DNA of 64,000 nt from assembly GCF_003097135.1 (NCBI RefSeq), contig NZ_QEQL01000007.1, positions 248,001-312,000 on the forward strand, given 5' to 3'. Shown here one piece after another: positions 7,840 to 16,982 of the stretch (positions are counted from its first letter, which is position 1; each line of letters begins with the position of its first letter). A model generated the notes under the pieces. The model did not search any database. It worked only from the letters and a program-made list of their open reading frames with translations, and was not told the origin of the DNA. The stretch comes from Pseudomonas sp. URIL14HWK12:I12 (lineage in GTDB: Bacteria; Pseudomonadota; Gammaproteobacteria; Pseudomonadales; Pseudomonadaceae). Position numbers and translations under genes: made by a program.

Positions 7840-9216
7840 TTACAGTTTCTTGGCTTTCTCGATCGCTTCGTCGATGCTACCGACCATGTAGAACGCTTGT
7901 TCCGGCATGTGATCGAAGTCACCGTTGAGGATGCCTTTGAAGCCTGCGATGGTGTCCTTGAGCGAAACGTATTTGCCCGAAGCACCGGTGAAGACTTCAG
8001 CCACGAAGAACGGCTGGGACAGGAAGCGCTGGATCTTACGAGCGCGGGATACCAGCTGCTTGTCGGTTTCGGACAGCTCGTCCATACCGAGGATCGCAAT
8101 GATGTCCTTCAGCTCTTTGTAGCGCTGCAGCACGTACTGAACGCCACGGGCGGTTTCGTAGTGCTCCTGGCCAACCACTTGTGGGTCCAGCTGGCGCGAG
8201 GTCGAATCCAGTGGGTCGACCGCAGGGTAGATACCCAGCGAGGCGATGTCACGGGACAGTACGACGGTTGCGTCCAAGTGGGCGAAGGTGGTCGCTGGCG
8301 ACGGGTCGGTCAAGTCATCGGCAGGAACGTAAACGGCCTGGATGGAAGTGATCGAACCTTGCTTGGTCGAAGTGATGCGCTCCTGCAGCACGCCCATCTC
8401 TTCGGCCAGAGTCGGTTGGTAACCTACTGCCGAAGGCATACGGCCCAGCAGTGCGGATACTTCGGTACCGGCCAGGGTGTAACGGTAGATGTTATCGACG
8501 AACAGCAGAACGTCGTTACCTTCGTCACGGAATTTCTCGGCCATGGTCAGGCCGGTCAGGGCCACGCGCAGGCGGTTTCCTGGTGGCTCGTTCATCTGGC
8601 CGTAGACCAGGGCAACCTTGTCGAGAACGTTGGAGTCCTTCATCTCGTGGTAGAAGTCGTTACCCTCACGAGTACGCTCACCCACACCTGCGAACACGGA
8701 ATAACCGCTGTGCTCGATGGCGATGTTACGGATCAGCTCCATCATGTTCACGGTCTTGCCGACGCCGGCACCACCGAACAGGCCGACCTTACCACCCTTG
8801 GCGAACGGGCAGACCAGGTCGATTACCTTGATGCCGGTTTCCAGGAGGTCGTTGCCGCCTGCTTGTTCTGCGAAGGAAGGCGCAGGGCGGTGAATGCCCC
8901 AGCGCTCTTCTTCACCGATCGGGCCGGCTTCGTCGATAGGGTTGCCCAGGACGTCCATGATGCGGCCCAGGGTGGCCTTGCCAACCGGGACGGCGATGGC
9001 GGCTTGGGTGTCGACCACGTCCAGGCCACGCTTGAGGCCCTCGGTGGAACCCATCGCAATGGTACGCACCACGCCGTCGCCCAGCTGCTGCTGAACTTCC
9101 AGGGTGGTTTCAGCGCCCTGGACCTTCAGGGCGTTGTAGATGTTCGGCACGCTGTCACGCGGGAATTCCACGTCGATGACGGCGCCGATGATTTGAACGA
9201 TACGTCCGCTACTCAT
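7840..9216 (-). CDS. atpD: F1Fo ATP synthase beta subunit (catalytic)
   Basis: The 458-residue catalytic subunit of the F1 head. The Walker A loop GGAGVGKT is at about residues 148-155. The segment GERTREGNDFYHEM carries the catalytic Glu and Arg, and Walker B is seen as DVLLFVDNIYRYTLAG. The DELSE-type segment occurs as DELSETDKQLVSRARK. It lies between atpG and atpC in the normal order, and its length and motifs are complete. Confidence 0.98.
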   Translation of the reverse strand: MSSGRIVQIIGAVIDVEFPRDSVPNIYNALKVQGAETTLEVQQQLGDGVVRTIAMGSTEGLKRGLDVVDTQAAIAVPVGKATLGRIMDVLGNPIDEAGPIGEEERWGIHRPAPSFAEQAGGNDLLETGIKVIDLVCPFAKGGKVGLFGGAGVGKTVNMMELIRNIAIEHSGYSVFAGVGERTREGNDFYHEMKDSNVLDKVALVYGQMNEPPGNRLRVALTGLTMAEKFRDEGNDVLLFVDNIYRYTLAGTEVSALLGRMPSAVGYQPTLAEEMGVLQERITSTKQGSITSIQAVYVPADDLTDPSPATTFAHLDATVVLSRDIASLGIYPAVDPLDSTSRQLDPQVVGQEHYETARGVQYVLQRYKELKDIIAILGMDELSETDKQLVSRARKIQRFLSQPFFVAEVFTGASGKYVSLKDTIAGFKGILNGDFDHMPEQAFYMVGSIDEAIEKAKKL

Positions 9217-9243
9217 AGCTGGATCCTCTGAATATTTGAACCG

Positions 9244-10104
9244 TTAAACCGCGGCAGCGCCGCCGACGATTTCCGAGATCTCTTGGGTGATCGCAGCCTG
9301 ACGCGCCTTGTTGTAGACCAACTGCAGTTCCTTGATGAGGGAACCTGCGTTGTCGGTGGCGTTTTTCATCGCGATCATCCGCGCAGCCTGCTCGGCCGCG
9401 TTGTTCTCGACCACCGCCTGGTAAACCTGCGACTCCACGTAACGCACCATCAAGCCGTCGAGCAGCTCCTTGGCGTCGGGTTCGTACAGGTAGTCCCAGT
9501 GGTGCTTGAGTTCCTGATTCGGGGTTGCAACCAACGGCACCAACTGCTCGATGGTGGGCTTTTGCACCATGGTGTTGACGAACTTGTTGGACACCACGGC
9601 CAGGCGGTCGATACGGCCTTCCAGATATGCATCGAGCATCACCTTGACGCTACCGATCAGATCGTTGATCGACGGCTCTTCGCCCAGGTGGCTGATCGCG
9701 GCTACGACGTTGCCGCCGAAGTTGCGGAAGAAGGCTGCGCCCTTGCTGCCCACCACGCAGAGGTCGATCTCGACACCCTTCTCGCGGTTGGCCGACATGT
9801 CCTTGACCAGGGCCTTGAACAGGTTGGTATTCAAGCCGCCGCACAAGCCACGGTCACTGCTCACCACTACATAACCGACACGCTTGACTTCGCGCTCGAT
9901 CATGAAGGGATGGCGGTATTCCGGGTTGGCGTTGGCCAGATGACCGATCACCTGGCGGATACGCTCCGCGTACGGACGGCTGGCAGCCATGCGCAGTTGT
10001 GCCCTGCGCATCTTGCTGACCGCCACTTTTTCCATGGCGCTGGTAATTTTTTGCGTGCTTTTTACGCTCGCAATCTTACTGCGAATCTCTTTTGCGCCTG
10101 CCAT
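9244..10104 (-). CDS. atpG: F1Fo ATP synthase gamma subunit
   Basis: The 286-residue rotor shaft. Both conserved ends are present: MAGAKEIRSKIASVKSTQKI at the start and the C-terminal ATDNAGSLIKELQLVYNKAR, which form the coiled coil inside the alpha/beta ring. The middle contains SSDRGLCGGLN, typical of the family. It lies between atpA and atpD, with 48 and 27 bases of spacing. Confidence 0.98.
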   Translation of the reverse strand: MAGAKEIRSKIASVKSTQKITSAMEKVAVSKMRRAQLRMAASRPYAERIRQVIGHLANANPEYRHPFMIEREVKRVGYVVVSSDRGLCGGLNTNLFKALVKDMSANREKGVEIDLCVVGSKGAAFFRNFGGNVVAAISHLGEEPSINDLIGSVKVMLDAYLEGRIDRLAVVSNKFVNTMVQKPTIEQLVPLVATPNQELKHHWDYLYEPDAKELLDGLMVRYVESQVYQAVVENNAAEQAARMIAMKNATDNAGSLIKELQLVYNKARQAAITQEISEIVGGAAAV

Positions 10105-10152
10105 GTATCACCTATCAGGTTAGCAAGCGGGGGCTCGCGCCCCCGCTGCGGC

Positions 10153-11697
10153 TTACCAGGTCTGGGTGGCCTTGAACTTCTCGATACCGGCTTTCAGGCC
10201 TGCGTCGATTTCGTCGTTGAAGTCACCCTTCTCGTTGATCTTCGCCAACAGTGCGGCGTGATCACGCTTGAAGTAAGCAATCATGGCCTGCTCGAAGCTG
10301 CCCACCTTGTCGATGGCCACGTCGGTCAGGAAGCCACGCTCGGCGGCATACAGCGACAGGGACATATCGGCGATGGACATCGGCGCGTATTGCTTCTGCT
10401 TCATCAGCTCGGTAACACGCTGGCCGTGCTCCAGTTGCTTGCGGGTCGCTTCGTCGAGGTCGGAAGCGAACTGAGCGAAAGCAGCCAGTTCACGATACTG
10501 AGCCAGAGCGGTACGAATACCACCGGACAGCTTCTTGATGATCTTGGTCTGGGCAGCACCACCTACACGGGATACCGACACACCGGCGTTGACAGCCGGG
10601 CGGATGCCCGAGTTGAACATGCCGGTTTCCAGGAAGATCTGACCGTCGGTGATCGAGATCACGTTGGTCGGAACGAACGCGGAAACGTCACCAGCCTGGG
10701 TTTCGATGATCGGCAGTGCGGTCAGGGAACCGGTTTTGCCAGTCACTTGACCATTGGTGAACTTCTCTACGTACTCTTCCGAAACACGCGAAGCGCGCTC
10801 CAGCAGGCGGGAGTGGAGATAGAACACGTCGCCAGGGTAGGCTTCACGGCCCGGTGGACGGCGCAGCAGCAGCGAGATCTGGCGGTAGGCAACGGCCTGT
10901 TTGGACAGGTCGTCGTACACGATCAGAGCGTCTTCGCCGCGGTCGCGGAAGTATTCGCCCATGGTGCAGCCGGAGTACGGGGCCAGGAACTGCAGTGCAG
11001 CCGACTCCGATGCGCTGGCGGCAACGATGATGGTGTTGGCCAGGGCGCCGGCTTCTTCAAGCTTGCGCACGACGTTGGCAATGGTCGACTGCTTCTGGCC
11101 AACGGCCACGTAGACGCAGAAGATGCCGCTGTCTTTCTGGTTGATGATGGCGTCGATGGCCAGAGCGGTCTTGCCGATCTGACGGTCACCGATGATCAGC
11201 TCACGCTGGCCGCGGCCAACCGGGATCATAGCGTCGACAGCCTTGTAGCCGGTTTGCACAGGCTGGTCGACCGACTTACGCCAGATCACGCCTGGGGCCA
11301 CTTTCTCGACAGCGTCGGTTTCGGTGGTGGTCAGCGGGCCCTTGCCGTCGACTGGGTTACCCAGTGCGTCGACAACACGACCCAGCAGGCCTTTGCCCAC
11401 CGGAACTTCCAGAATGCGACCGGTGCACTTGGCGCTCATGCCTTCGGCCAGGTCGGTGTAGGCACCCAGCACCACTGCACCTACCGAGTCTTGCTCGAGG
11501 TTCAGCGCCATGCCGAAAACGCTGCCGGGGAATTCGATCATCTCGCCGTACATGACGTCGGTCAGACCGTGGATCCGCACGATACCGTCAGAAACGCTGA
11601 CGACGGTACCTTCGTTGCGGGCTTGGGAGGTCACGTCGAGTTTCTCGATGCGCCCCTTGATGATTTCACTAATTTCGGAAGGATTGAGTTGCTGCAT
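10153..11697 (-). CDS. atpA: F1Fo ATP synthase alpha subunit
   Basis: The 514-residue nucleotide-binding but non-catalytic subunit of F1. It starts MQQLNPSEISEIIKGRIEKL. The P-loop GDRQIGKT is at 170-177, and the ATP synthase alpha/beta signature region includes RPAVNAGVSVSRVGGAAQ with the arginine finger SVSRVG. Length and order (after atpH, before atpG) are standard. Confidence 0.98.
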   Translation of the reverse strand: MQQLNPSEISEIIKGRIEKLDVTSQARNEGTVVSVSDGIVRIHGLTDVMYGEMIEFPGSVFGMALNLEQDSVGAVVLGAYTDLAEGMSAKCTGRILEVPVGKGLLGRVVDALGNPVDGKGPLTTTETDAVEKVAPGVIWRKSVDQPVQTGYKAVDAMIPVGRGQRELIIGDRQIGKTALAIDAIINQKDSGIFCVYVAVGQKQSTIANVVRKLEEAGALANTIIVAASASESAALQFLAPYSGCTMGEYFRDRGEDALIVYDDLSKQAVAYRQISLLLRRPPGREAYPGDVFYLHSRLLERASRVSEEYVEKFTNGQVTGKTGSLTALPIIETQAGDVSAFVPTNVISITDGQIFLETGMFNSGIRPAVNAGVSVSRVGGAAQTKIIKKLSGGIRTALAQYRELAAFAQFASDLDEATRKQLEHGQRVTELMKQKQYAPMSIADMSLSLYAAERGFLTDVAIDKVGSFEQAMIAYFKRDHAALLAKINEKGDFNDEIDAGLKAGIEKFKATQTW

Positions 11698-11718
11698 TGC
11701 TCTGCTGCCCCTTCAAAC

Positions 11719-12255
11719 TCAAGATTTCAATGCTTCGGCCAGTTTCGCGATTTTGCCGCGAACCGAGCCATCGATTACCAGGTCGCCGGCGCGGATAACG
11801 ACGCCACCGATCAGGCTGGCATCCTCCGACGCGTGCAGGCGAACTTCCTGGCCGAGCCGTGCACTGAGAACCTTGGCGAGTTTGTCTTGCTGTTCTTGGT
11901 TCAACGCAAAAGCACTAGTGACTTCCACGTCCACGGATTTTTCCTGCTCGGCCTTGTACAGGTCGAACAGCGCCGAGATCTCCGGCAATAGCAGGAGGCG
12001 CTCGTTTTCCGCGGCAACATGAATGAAATTCTGTGCCTGGGCGTCAAACTTGTCGCCGCACACTTCAATGAAAGCGGCGGCCTTTTCGTCGTTCGTCAGA
12101 CGCGGGGCCTTGAGCATGCGCTGGATGGTGTCGTCTTTCGACACCGCAGCGGCCAGGCCGAGCATGGCTGACCAATTGGCCAGCTGCTGGTGGGCCTGGG
12201 CATGCTCAAAGGCTGCCTTAGCGTAAGGTCGGGCCAACGTGGTCAGTTCTGCCAT
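11719..12255 (-). CDS. atpH: F1Fo ATP synthase delta subunit
   Basis: A 178-residue peripheral-stalk protein linking the b dimer to the top of F1. It starts MAELTTLARPYAKAAFEHA, the typical OSCP/delta N-terminal helix, and ends with the conserved GGVVIRAGDLVIDGSVRGKI segment. It lies between atpF and atpA. Confidence 0.97.
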   Translation of the reverse strand: MAELTTLARPYAKAAFEHAQAHQQLANWSAMLGLAAAVSKDDTIQRMLKAPRLTNDEKAAAFIEVCGDKFDAQAQNFIHVAAENERLLLLPEISALFDLYKAEQEKSVDVEVTSAFALNQEQQDKLAKVLSARLGQEVRLHASEDASLIGGVVIRAGDLVIDGSVRGKIAKLAEALKS

Positions 12256-12267
12256 GATCGCCCTCGC

Positions 12268-12738
12268 TTAGATCTCTGCGGCCAATTTATTGACCAGATC
12301 CGCGTGTGCGTTTTGATCGATCGAAGCACCCAGGATCTTCTCCGCGCCAACGACAGCCAGGCTGCCAACTTGTGCACGCAGGGCGTCCTTGACGCCGTTG
12401 ATCTCCTGCTCGATCTCAGCAGCCGCCTGAGCTTTCAGACGGTCGGCTTCGACACGAGCCTGCTCGCGAGCTTCCTCGACGATCTGGTTGCCGCTTTTCT
12501 TTGCCTGCTCGATGATTTCGCTAGCCTGAGCCTTCGCTTCGCGCAGTTGCTGACCCACTTTATCTTGGGCCAGCTCCAGGTCGCGAGCAGCACGGCTGGC
12601 AGCATCCAGACCATCGGCGATCTTCTTCTGGCGTTCCTGCAATGCCGCGATGACCGGAGGCCATACGCACTTCATGCAGAACCACACAAAAATGAAGAAC
12701 GCAACGGACTGGCCTATCAGGGTTGCATTAATGTTCAC
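12268..12738 (-). CDS. atpF: F1Fo ATP synthase b subunit
   Basis: The 156-residue peripheral stalk. One N-terminal membrane helix (MNINATLIGQSVAFFIFVWF) is followed by a long charged, alanine-rich helix that dimerises as a coiled coil (for example LDAASRAARDLELAQDKVGQ). Size and operon place are normal. Confidence 0.97.
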   Translation of the reverse strand: MNINATLIGQSVAFFIFVWFCMKCVWPPVIAALQERQKKIADGLDAASRAARDLELAQDKVGQQLREAKAQASEIIEQAKKSGNQIVEEAREQARVEADRLKAQAAAEIEQEINGVKDALRAQVGSLAVVGAEKILGASIDQNAHADLVNKLAAEI

Positions 12739-12793
12739 GCCAACACCTCGCTCGTTCTTTGTCCATCACATCCGGTCACTCGAAAACGAGTGA

Positions 12794-13051
12794 TTAGCCG
12801 GCGACTTGAGCGACGAAGGGGTTTGCGAAGGTGAAGAACAGGGCGATACCAACACCGATCATGGTCACGGCGTCGAGCAGGCCGGCGACGATGAACATTT
12901 TGACTTGCAGCATCGGGACCATTTCCGGTTGGCGAGCAGCGCCTTCCAGGAACTTGCCGCCCAGCAGGCCGAAGCCGATAGCGGTACCCAGAGCGCCCAG
13001 GCCGATCAGCAGAGCAACAGCGATAGCGGTCAGACCAACTACAGTTTCCAT
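12794..13051 (-). CDS. atpE: F1Fo ATP synthase c subunit
   Basis: An 85-residue two-helix proteolipid that forms the proton-driven ring. The polar loop ARQPEM (39-44) joins the helices. The ion-carrying carboxylate is Asp60 in GLLDAVTMIGV, which indicates proton rather than sodium coupling, since the sodium-ligand residues are absent. About 146 bases separate it from atpB upstream, with no gene between. Confidence 0.98.
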   Translation of the reverse strand: METVVGLTAIAVALLIGLGALGTAIGFGLLGGKFLEGAARQPEMVPMLQVKMFIVAGLLDAVTMIGVGIALFFTFANPFVAQVAG

Positions 13052-13197
13052 CTTTCCTCCCGACTTTTTACGTCGTATTGGTTAGGTTTCTTAGGTTTTT
13101 AACGGTAAAGCAAAGTCGTTACAGGGCCATGCCGGGGCGCGGCCCCTGCTTCCACCTCAGGAGGCGGAAGCGGTACATAAGACGCGCCAGACGAGCC

Positions 13198-14067
13198 TTA
13201 GTGGTTATCTTCGTGAGCCATCGACAGATAGACGATGGTCAGCATCATGAAGATGAACGCTTGCAGCGTGATGATCAGGATGTGGAACACGGCCCACGCC
13301 CACTGCAGTGCAATACCCAGGCCGCTGAGCCACAGGATGCCACTGCCGAACATCACAGCAATGAGGATGAACACCAGCTCGCCGGCGTACATGTTGCCGA
13401 ACAGTCGCAGCGCCAGGGAAACCGGCTTGGCGATCAGGGTCACGAACTCGAGCAGGAAGTTGACCGGGATCAGGATGATCTGAACCACGATGTTCTTGCT
13501 GCTGAAGGGGTGAAGGGTCAGCTCGCCCAGGAAGCCGCCGATACCCTTGATCTTGATGCTGTAGAAAATGATCAGGGCGAACACGGACAGCGCCATGCCC
13601 AGAGTGGCGTTCGGGTCGGTGGTGGAAACGGCACGGAAGGCGATTTCGTGATTACCGGAAAGCTTGGCGGCAACCTGAGGAATCCAGTCGACCGGGATCA
13701 GGTCGATGGCGTTCATCAGGAATACCCAGGCGAAGATCGTCAGGGCCAGAGGGGCAATCACGGCACTGCGGCCATGGAAGCTGTCCTTGACGCTGGTGTC
13801 GACGAACTCGACCAGCACTTCAACGAAATTCTGCAGGCCGCTCGGCTGGCCGGAAGTCGCCTTGCGCGCAGCCATACGAAACAGCAGCACGAACAGCAGG
13901 CCCAGTGCTACCGACCAGCCAAGGGTGTCGACGTGAAATGCCCAGAAGCCCATTGCCTTGGCTTCGGCGGCCGAATGCGCCAAGCCCCAGGTGCCGTCAG
14001 GAAGTTTCCCGAAGGTCAGGTTCTGCAAGTGGTGCTGTATATAGCCCGATGCGGTTTCTGCTGCCAT
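13198..14067 (-). CDS. atpB: F1Fo ATP synthase a subunit
   Basis: The 289-residue stator channel of Fo with several membrane helices. The essential arginine lies in SLALRLFGNMYAGELVF, opposite Asp60 of the c ring. The N-terminus (MAAETASGYIQHHLQNLTFG) is the usual pseudomonad form. It is placed between atpI and atpE. Confidence 0.97.
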   Translation of the reverse strand: MAAETASGYIQHHLQNLTFGKLPDGTWGLAHSAAEAKAMGFWAFHVDTLGWSVALGLLFVLLFRMAARKATSGQPSGLQNFVEVLVEFVDTSVKDSFHGRSAVIAPLALTIFAWVFLMNAIDLIPVDWIPQVAAKLSGNHEIAFRAVSTTDPNATLGMALSVFALIIFYSIKIKGIGGFLGELTLHPFSSKNIVVQIILIPVNFLLEFVTLIAKPVSLALRLFGNMYAGELVFILIAVMFGSGILWLSGLGIALQWAWAVFHILIITLQAFIFMMLTIVYLSMAHEDNH

Positions 14068-14083
14068 GGTTGCCTCAAACGCC

Positions 14084-14491
14084 CTAAGGTCTCGAAAATC
14101 TTGTTTTCATGAGCAGGGGCGCAAACCAGCTGACCGACTGAGCCAGCAGAAAGCAGCCAAACAGCGCCAACGGCGCCAGTGGCTTTACCCCCGCGAACGC
14201 CAGTGCGAACAGCACTGCCGTTAGAATCAATTTGCCCGCCTCGCCAGCGTAGAACGACCGCACGATGGCCTGGGCTGCCCTGGCGCCGGAATACCTGAAC
14301 GCCTTATAAGCAAAATATACATTCGGTAGCCAAGCGATCACGCCGCCAATCAGGCCGGAGTAACCGCTGACCGCTCCGTTGGCCCGCCACAGTACACCGG
14401 CGGCAGCCAACGAAACCAACATTTGCGCAAGAAGAACCGGGAAAACTGGCCAACGGTGGAAAGGCAAGCGGTTTGGCGTGCGGGTTTCCAT
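14084..14491 (-). CDS. atpI: ATP synthase assembly protein I
   Basis: A 135-residue membrane protein with four predicted helices (for example FPVLLAQMLVSLAAAGVLW and GLIGGVIAWLPNVYFAYKAF). It is first in the atp operon, as usual. AtpI is not part of the finished enzyme; in other bacteria it aids c-ring assembly. The function here is inferred from position and similarity. Confidence 0.9.
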   Translation of the reverse strand: METRTPNRLPFHRWPVFPVLLAQMLVSLAAAGVLWRANGAVSGYSGLIGGVIAWLPNVYFAYKAFRYSGARAAQAIVRSFYAGEAGKLILTAVLFALAFAGVKPLAPLALFGCFLLAQSVSWFAPLLMKTRFSRP

Positions 14492-14565
14492 CGAATTGGC
14501 TCCTCCTGGCCGGCGTGCCCTGAATCAAGGACTTGGCATAAAATGTGCCGGCAAAATGCGCGCAG

Positions 14566-14594
14566 AGTATAGGGGGGGTTCAGCCCCCGTTCAA
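14566..14594 (-). promoter_or_regulatory. Sigma-70 type promoter of the atp operon
   Basis: On the minus strand TTGAAC and TATACT are separated by exactly 17 bases, 75 bases upstream of the atpI start. Both hexamers are close to the TTGACA / TATAAT consensus. The spacer itself is unusual: five G, then CTGAA, then seven C, giving a small inverted repeat between the two promoter boxes. Confidence 0.7.
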
Positions 14595-14639
14595 CTGCCG
14601 CAGGGCCATTTCCGACTGGGCGCCCGCATCAGATATGTT

Positions 14640-15512
14640 TCAACGAATGTGCGCGAGAACACCCTGAAGTTCATCCAGGGAGTTGTAACGGATAACCAAC
14701 TGGCCCTTGCCTTTCTGCCCATGGCGAATCTGCACCGCAGAGCCTAAACGCTCAGCCAGGCGCTGTTCGAGTCGCGCGATATCCGGGTCGGCTTTGGCAG
14801 GTTCCGCGGGGGCCGGCTTACCATTGAGCCACTGCCGAACGAGGGCTTCGGTCTGGCGTACGGTCAGCCCCCGTGCGACAACGTGTCGCGCCCCTTCGAC
14901 CTGCTGGTCGTCAGGCAGCCCGAGCAGCGCCCTGGCATGCCCCATTTCGAGGTCGCCGTGCGAAAGCATGGTTTTGATGACATCGGGCAATGCGATCAGG
15001 CGCATCAGATTCGCCACACTGACTCGAGACTTACCCACAGCATCGGCCACCTGCTGCTGGGTCAGTTGAAACTCTTGTTGTAGACGTTGCAGCGCGATGG
15101 CTTCCTCAACGGGGTTCAGGTCTTCGCGTTGAATGTTCTCGATCAACGCCATAGCGATGGCAGCCTCGTCAGGCACCTCGCGCACCATTGCAGGGATGGT
15201 GTCCAGCCCAGCTTGCTGGCTGGCGCGCCAACGCCGCTCCCCTGCAATGATCTCGTAACGGTTCTGGCCAATCGGGCGCACGACGATGGGCTGCATCACC
15301 CCTTGGCTCTTGATCGACAGCGAGAGCTCCTCGAGGGCCTGCGGGTCCATGTCGCGGCGGGGCTGGTACTTGCCGCGCTGAATGAGGTCCAGCGGCAGGT
15401 GCTGCAGCTCGTTCTGATCGACGGAGGCCGCCTGTTCCTCCAGCGCAGTCGCGGTGGGGCCACTGAGCAGTGCGTCGAGCCCGCGGCCGAGCCCTCGTTT
15501 CTTGACAGCCAT
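14640..15512 (-). CDS. parB: Chromosome partitioning protein ParB
   Basis: The 290-residue CTP-dependent clamp that loads at parS and spreads to organise the origin. The N-terminal ParA-contact segment is KKRGLGRGLDALLSG. The CTP-binding box reads IAGERRWRASQQAG, and a helix-turn-helix follows (LTQQQVADAVGKSRVSVANL). It sits nine bases after parA. Two parS-type sites are found in recF about 11 kb away. Confidence 0.97.
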   Translation of the reverse strand: MAVKKRGLGRGLDALLSGPTATALEEQAASVDQNELQHLPLDLIQRGKYQPRRDMDPQALEELSLSIKSQGVMQPIVVRPIGQNRYEIIAGERRWRASQQAGLDTIPAMVREVPDEAAIAMALIENIQREDLNPVEEAIALQRLQQEFQLTQQQVADAVGKSRVSVANLMRLIALPDVIKTMLSHGDLEMGHARALLGLPDDQQVEGARHVVARGLTVRQTEALVRQWLNGKPAPAEPAKADPDIARLEQRLAERLGSAVQIRHGQKGKGQLVIRYNSLDELQGVLAHIR

Positions 15513-15521
15513 GGTGATTCC

Positions 15522-16313
15522 TTACAGGGCGGTAGCGGCGCGGGCCTTGCGGCGCTGCCGGCGAACCAGTTCGTTGGCCAGTTCCAGATAGGCTTGCGCC
15601 CCGCGGGACTGTTTGTCGTAGCTCAGTGCGGGCATACCGAAGCTCGGTGCCTCGGCCAGCCGCACATTGCGAGGAATCACCGTGTCGTACAACTGATCGC
15701 CAAAATGTTCCTGGAGCTGGGCCGATACGTCGTTGATCAGGCTCAGGCGCGGATCATACATGGTCCTCAACAGGCCTTCGATCTTCAACTGAGGGTTGAG
15801 CAACGTGCCGATGCGCTTGATGTTATCCACAAGGTCGCTCAGGCCTTCCAGCGCGTAATACTCACACTGCATTGGGATAATCACCCCGTCGGAAGCCACC
15901 AGCGCGTTGAGCGTAAGCATGGAAAGCGACGGCGGGCAGTCGATGAGGATGTAATCGTAGTTTTCCCGGATCGGTGCCAGCGCCGTGCGCAGGCGGCTCT
16001 CTTTCATCTGCATTTCAAGCAACACCACCTCGGCGGCGGTGAGATCACGGTTGGCGGGCAACAGTTGGTAACCACCGTGCTCGGAGAAATGCATGGCCTG
16101 CGCGAGGTCGCATTCGCCAATCAGCACATCGTAAACCGAATGCTCGAGGGCGTGCTTATCCACACCGCTGCCCATGGTCGCATTACCCTGGGGGTCGAGG
16201 TCGATCAACAGCACACGGCGACGGGTCGCCACCAGCGATGCTGCGAGGTTGATGCAGGTCGTGGTTTTACCCACACCCCCTTTCTGGTTCGCGATCGCGA
16301 ATACCTTAGCCAT
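15522..16313 (-). CDS. parA: Chromosome partitioning ATPase ParA (Soj)
   Basis: A 263-residue deviant-Walker ATPase that dimerises on DNA and is released by ParB to move the origins apart. The P-loop QKGGVGKTT with the signature lysine is at about residues 10-18, and LIDLDPQGNATMGSGVDKHA and YILIDCPPSLSMLT follow. The ATG at 16313 is preferred over an upstream TTG (16331) because MAKVFAIANQKGG is the family's normal start. It follows rsmG closely in the same direction. Confidence 0.97.
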   Translation of the reverse strand: MAKVFAIANQKGGVGKTTTCINLAASLVATRRRVLLIDLDPQGNATMGSGVDKHALEHSVYDVLIGECDLAQAMHFSEHGGYQLLPANRDLTAAEVVLLEMQMKESRLRTALAPIRENYDYILIDCPPSLSMLTLNALVASDGVIIPMQCEYYALEGLSDLVDNIKRIGTLLNPQLKIEGLLRTMYDPRLSLINDVSAQLQEHFGDQLYDTVIPRNVRLAEAPSFGMPALSYDKQSRGAQAYLELANELVRRQRRKARAATAL

Positions 16314-16331
16314 TGTTGCCCGTGTTCCCAA

Positions 16332-16982
16332 TCATGCCGTGCGGCGCAGTATCAGCAGATGGCGTTGGCCCTGGCAACCCGGGACCGCCAGCGCCCGCTC
16401 GCTCTGCATTTCGAAATCCGGCGGTAATGCTACCAGTTCATCGGCGGGATGCAGACCTTTCATTGCAAGCCACTGGGTGTGGATATCGCCCAAGTGCCGA
16501 GTCCAGCCCGTGAAGTCGGCCAGGCTGCTGAATGCGCGCGAGACAATCCCCTGATAGGGTTCGGCCGGGCGGTGCTGCTCCACACGGCTGTGGACAACCT
16601 GCAGGTTGGCAAGGCCCAGCTCCAGCTTCACCTGGGTCTGAAAACGGGTCTTTTTGCCATTGCTGTCGAGCGTAGTGATCTGCTTGTCGGGAAACATGAT
16701 CGCCAGGGGTATGCCAGGCATTCCGCCGCCGCTGCCTACGTCCAGCCAACGCTCTGCGCGCGAGTCAATCCAAGGCAGGATGCTCAAGCTGTCGAGCAAA
16801 TGCCGCGACACCATCTCGTCCGGGTCGCGCACGGCAGTCAGGTTGTAGGCCTTGTTCCATTTGATCAGCAACCCCAGGTAGGCGAGCAGCCCGGCCCGTT
16901 GGGTTTCAGATAACTCGATGCCCAAGGCCCGAGCACCTGTGGACAACTCTTCGGCGTGCCTGCCATTCACCACTTCACTCAC
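16332..16982 (-). CDS. rsmG: 16S rRNA (guanine527-N7)-methyltransferase
   Basis: The 216-residue GidB/RsmG enzyme, which methylates G527 of 16S rRNA; its loss gives low-level streptomycin resistance in other bacteria. The SAM-binding loop reads WLDVGSGGGMPGIPLAI. The start is a GTG that overlaps the mnmG stop by four bases (GTGA), which indicates translational coupling. It precedes parA, as in other pseudomonads. Confidence 0.96.
   Translation of the reverse strand: MSEVVNGRHAEELSTGARALGIELSETQRAGLLAYLGLLIKWNKAYNLTAVRDPDEMVSRHLLDSLSILPWIDSRAERWLDVGSGGGMPGIPLAIMFPDKQITTLDSNGKKTRFQTQVKLELGLANLQVVHSRVEQHRPAEPYQGIVSRAFSSLADFTGWTRHLGDIHTQWLAMKGLHPADELVALPPDFEMQSERALAVPGCQGQRHLLILRRTA

Noticed and set aside
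9283..11991. Very long open frame (902 codons) on the plus strand opposite atpG-atpA-atpH
   Set aside because: It is the antisense shadow of strongly conserved atp genes, caused by high GC; it has no ribosome site or recognisable domain.
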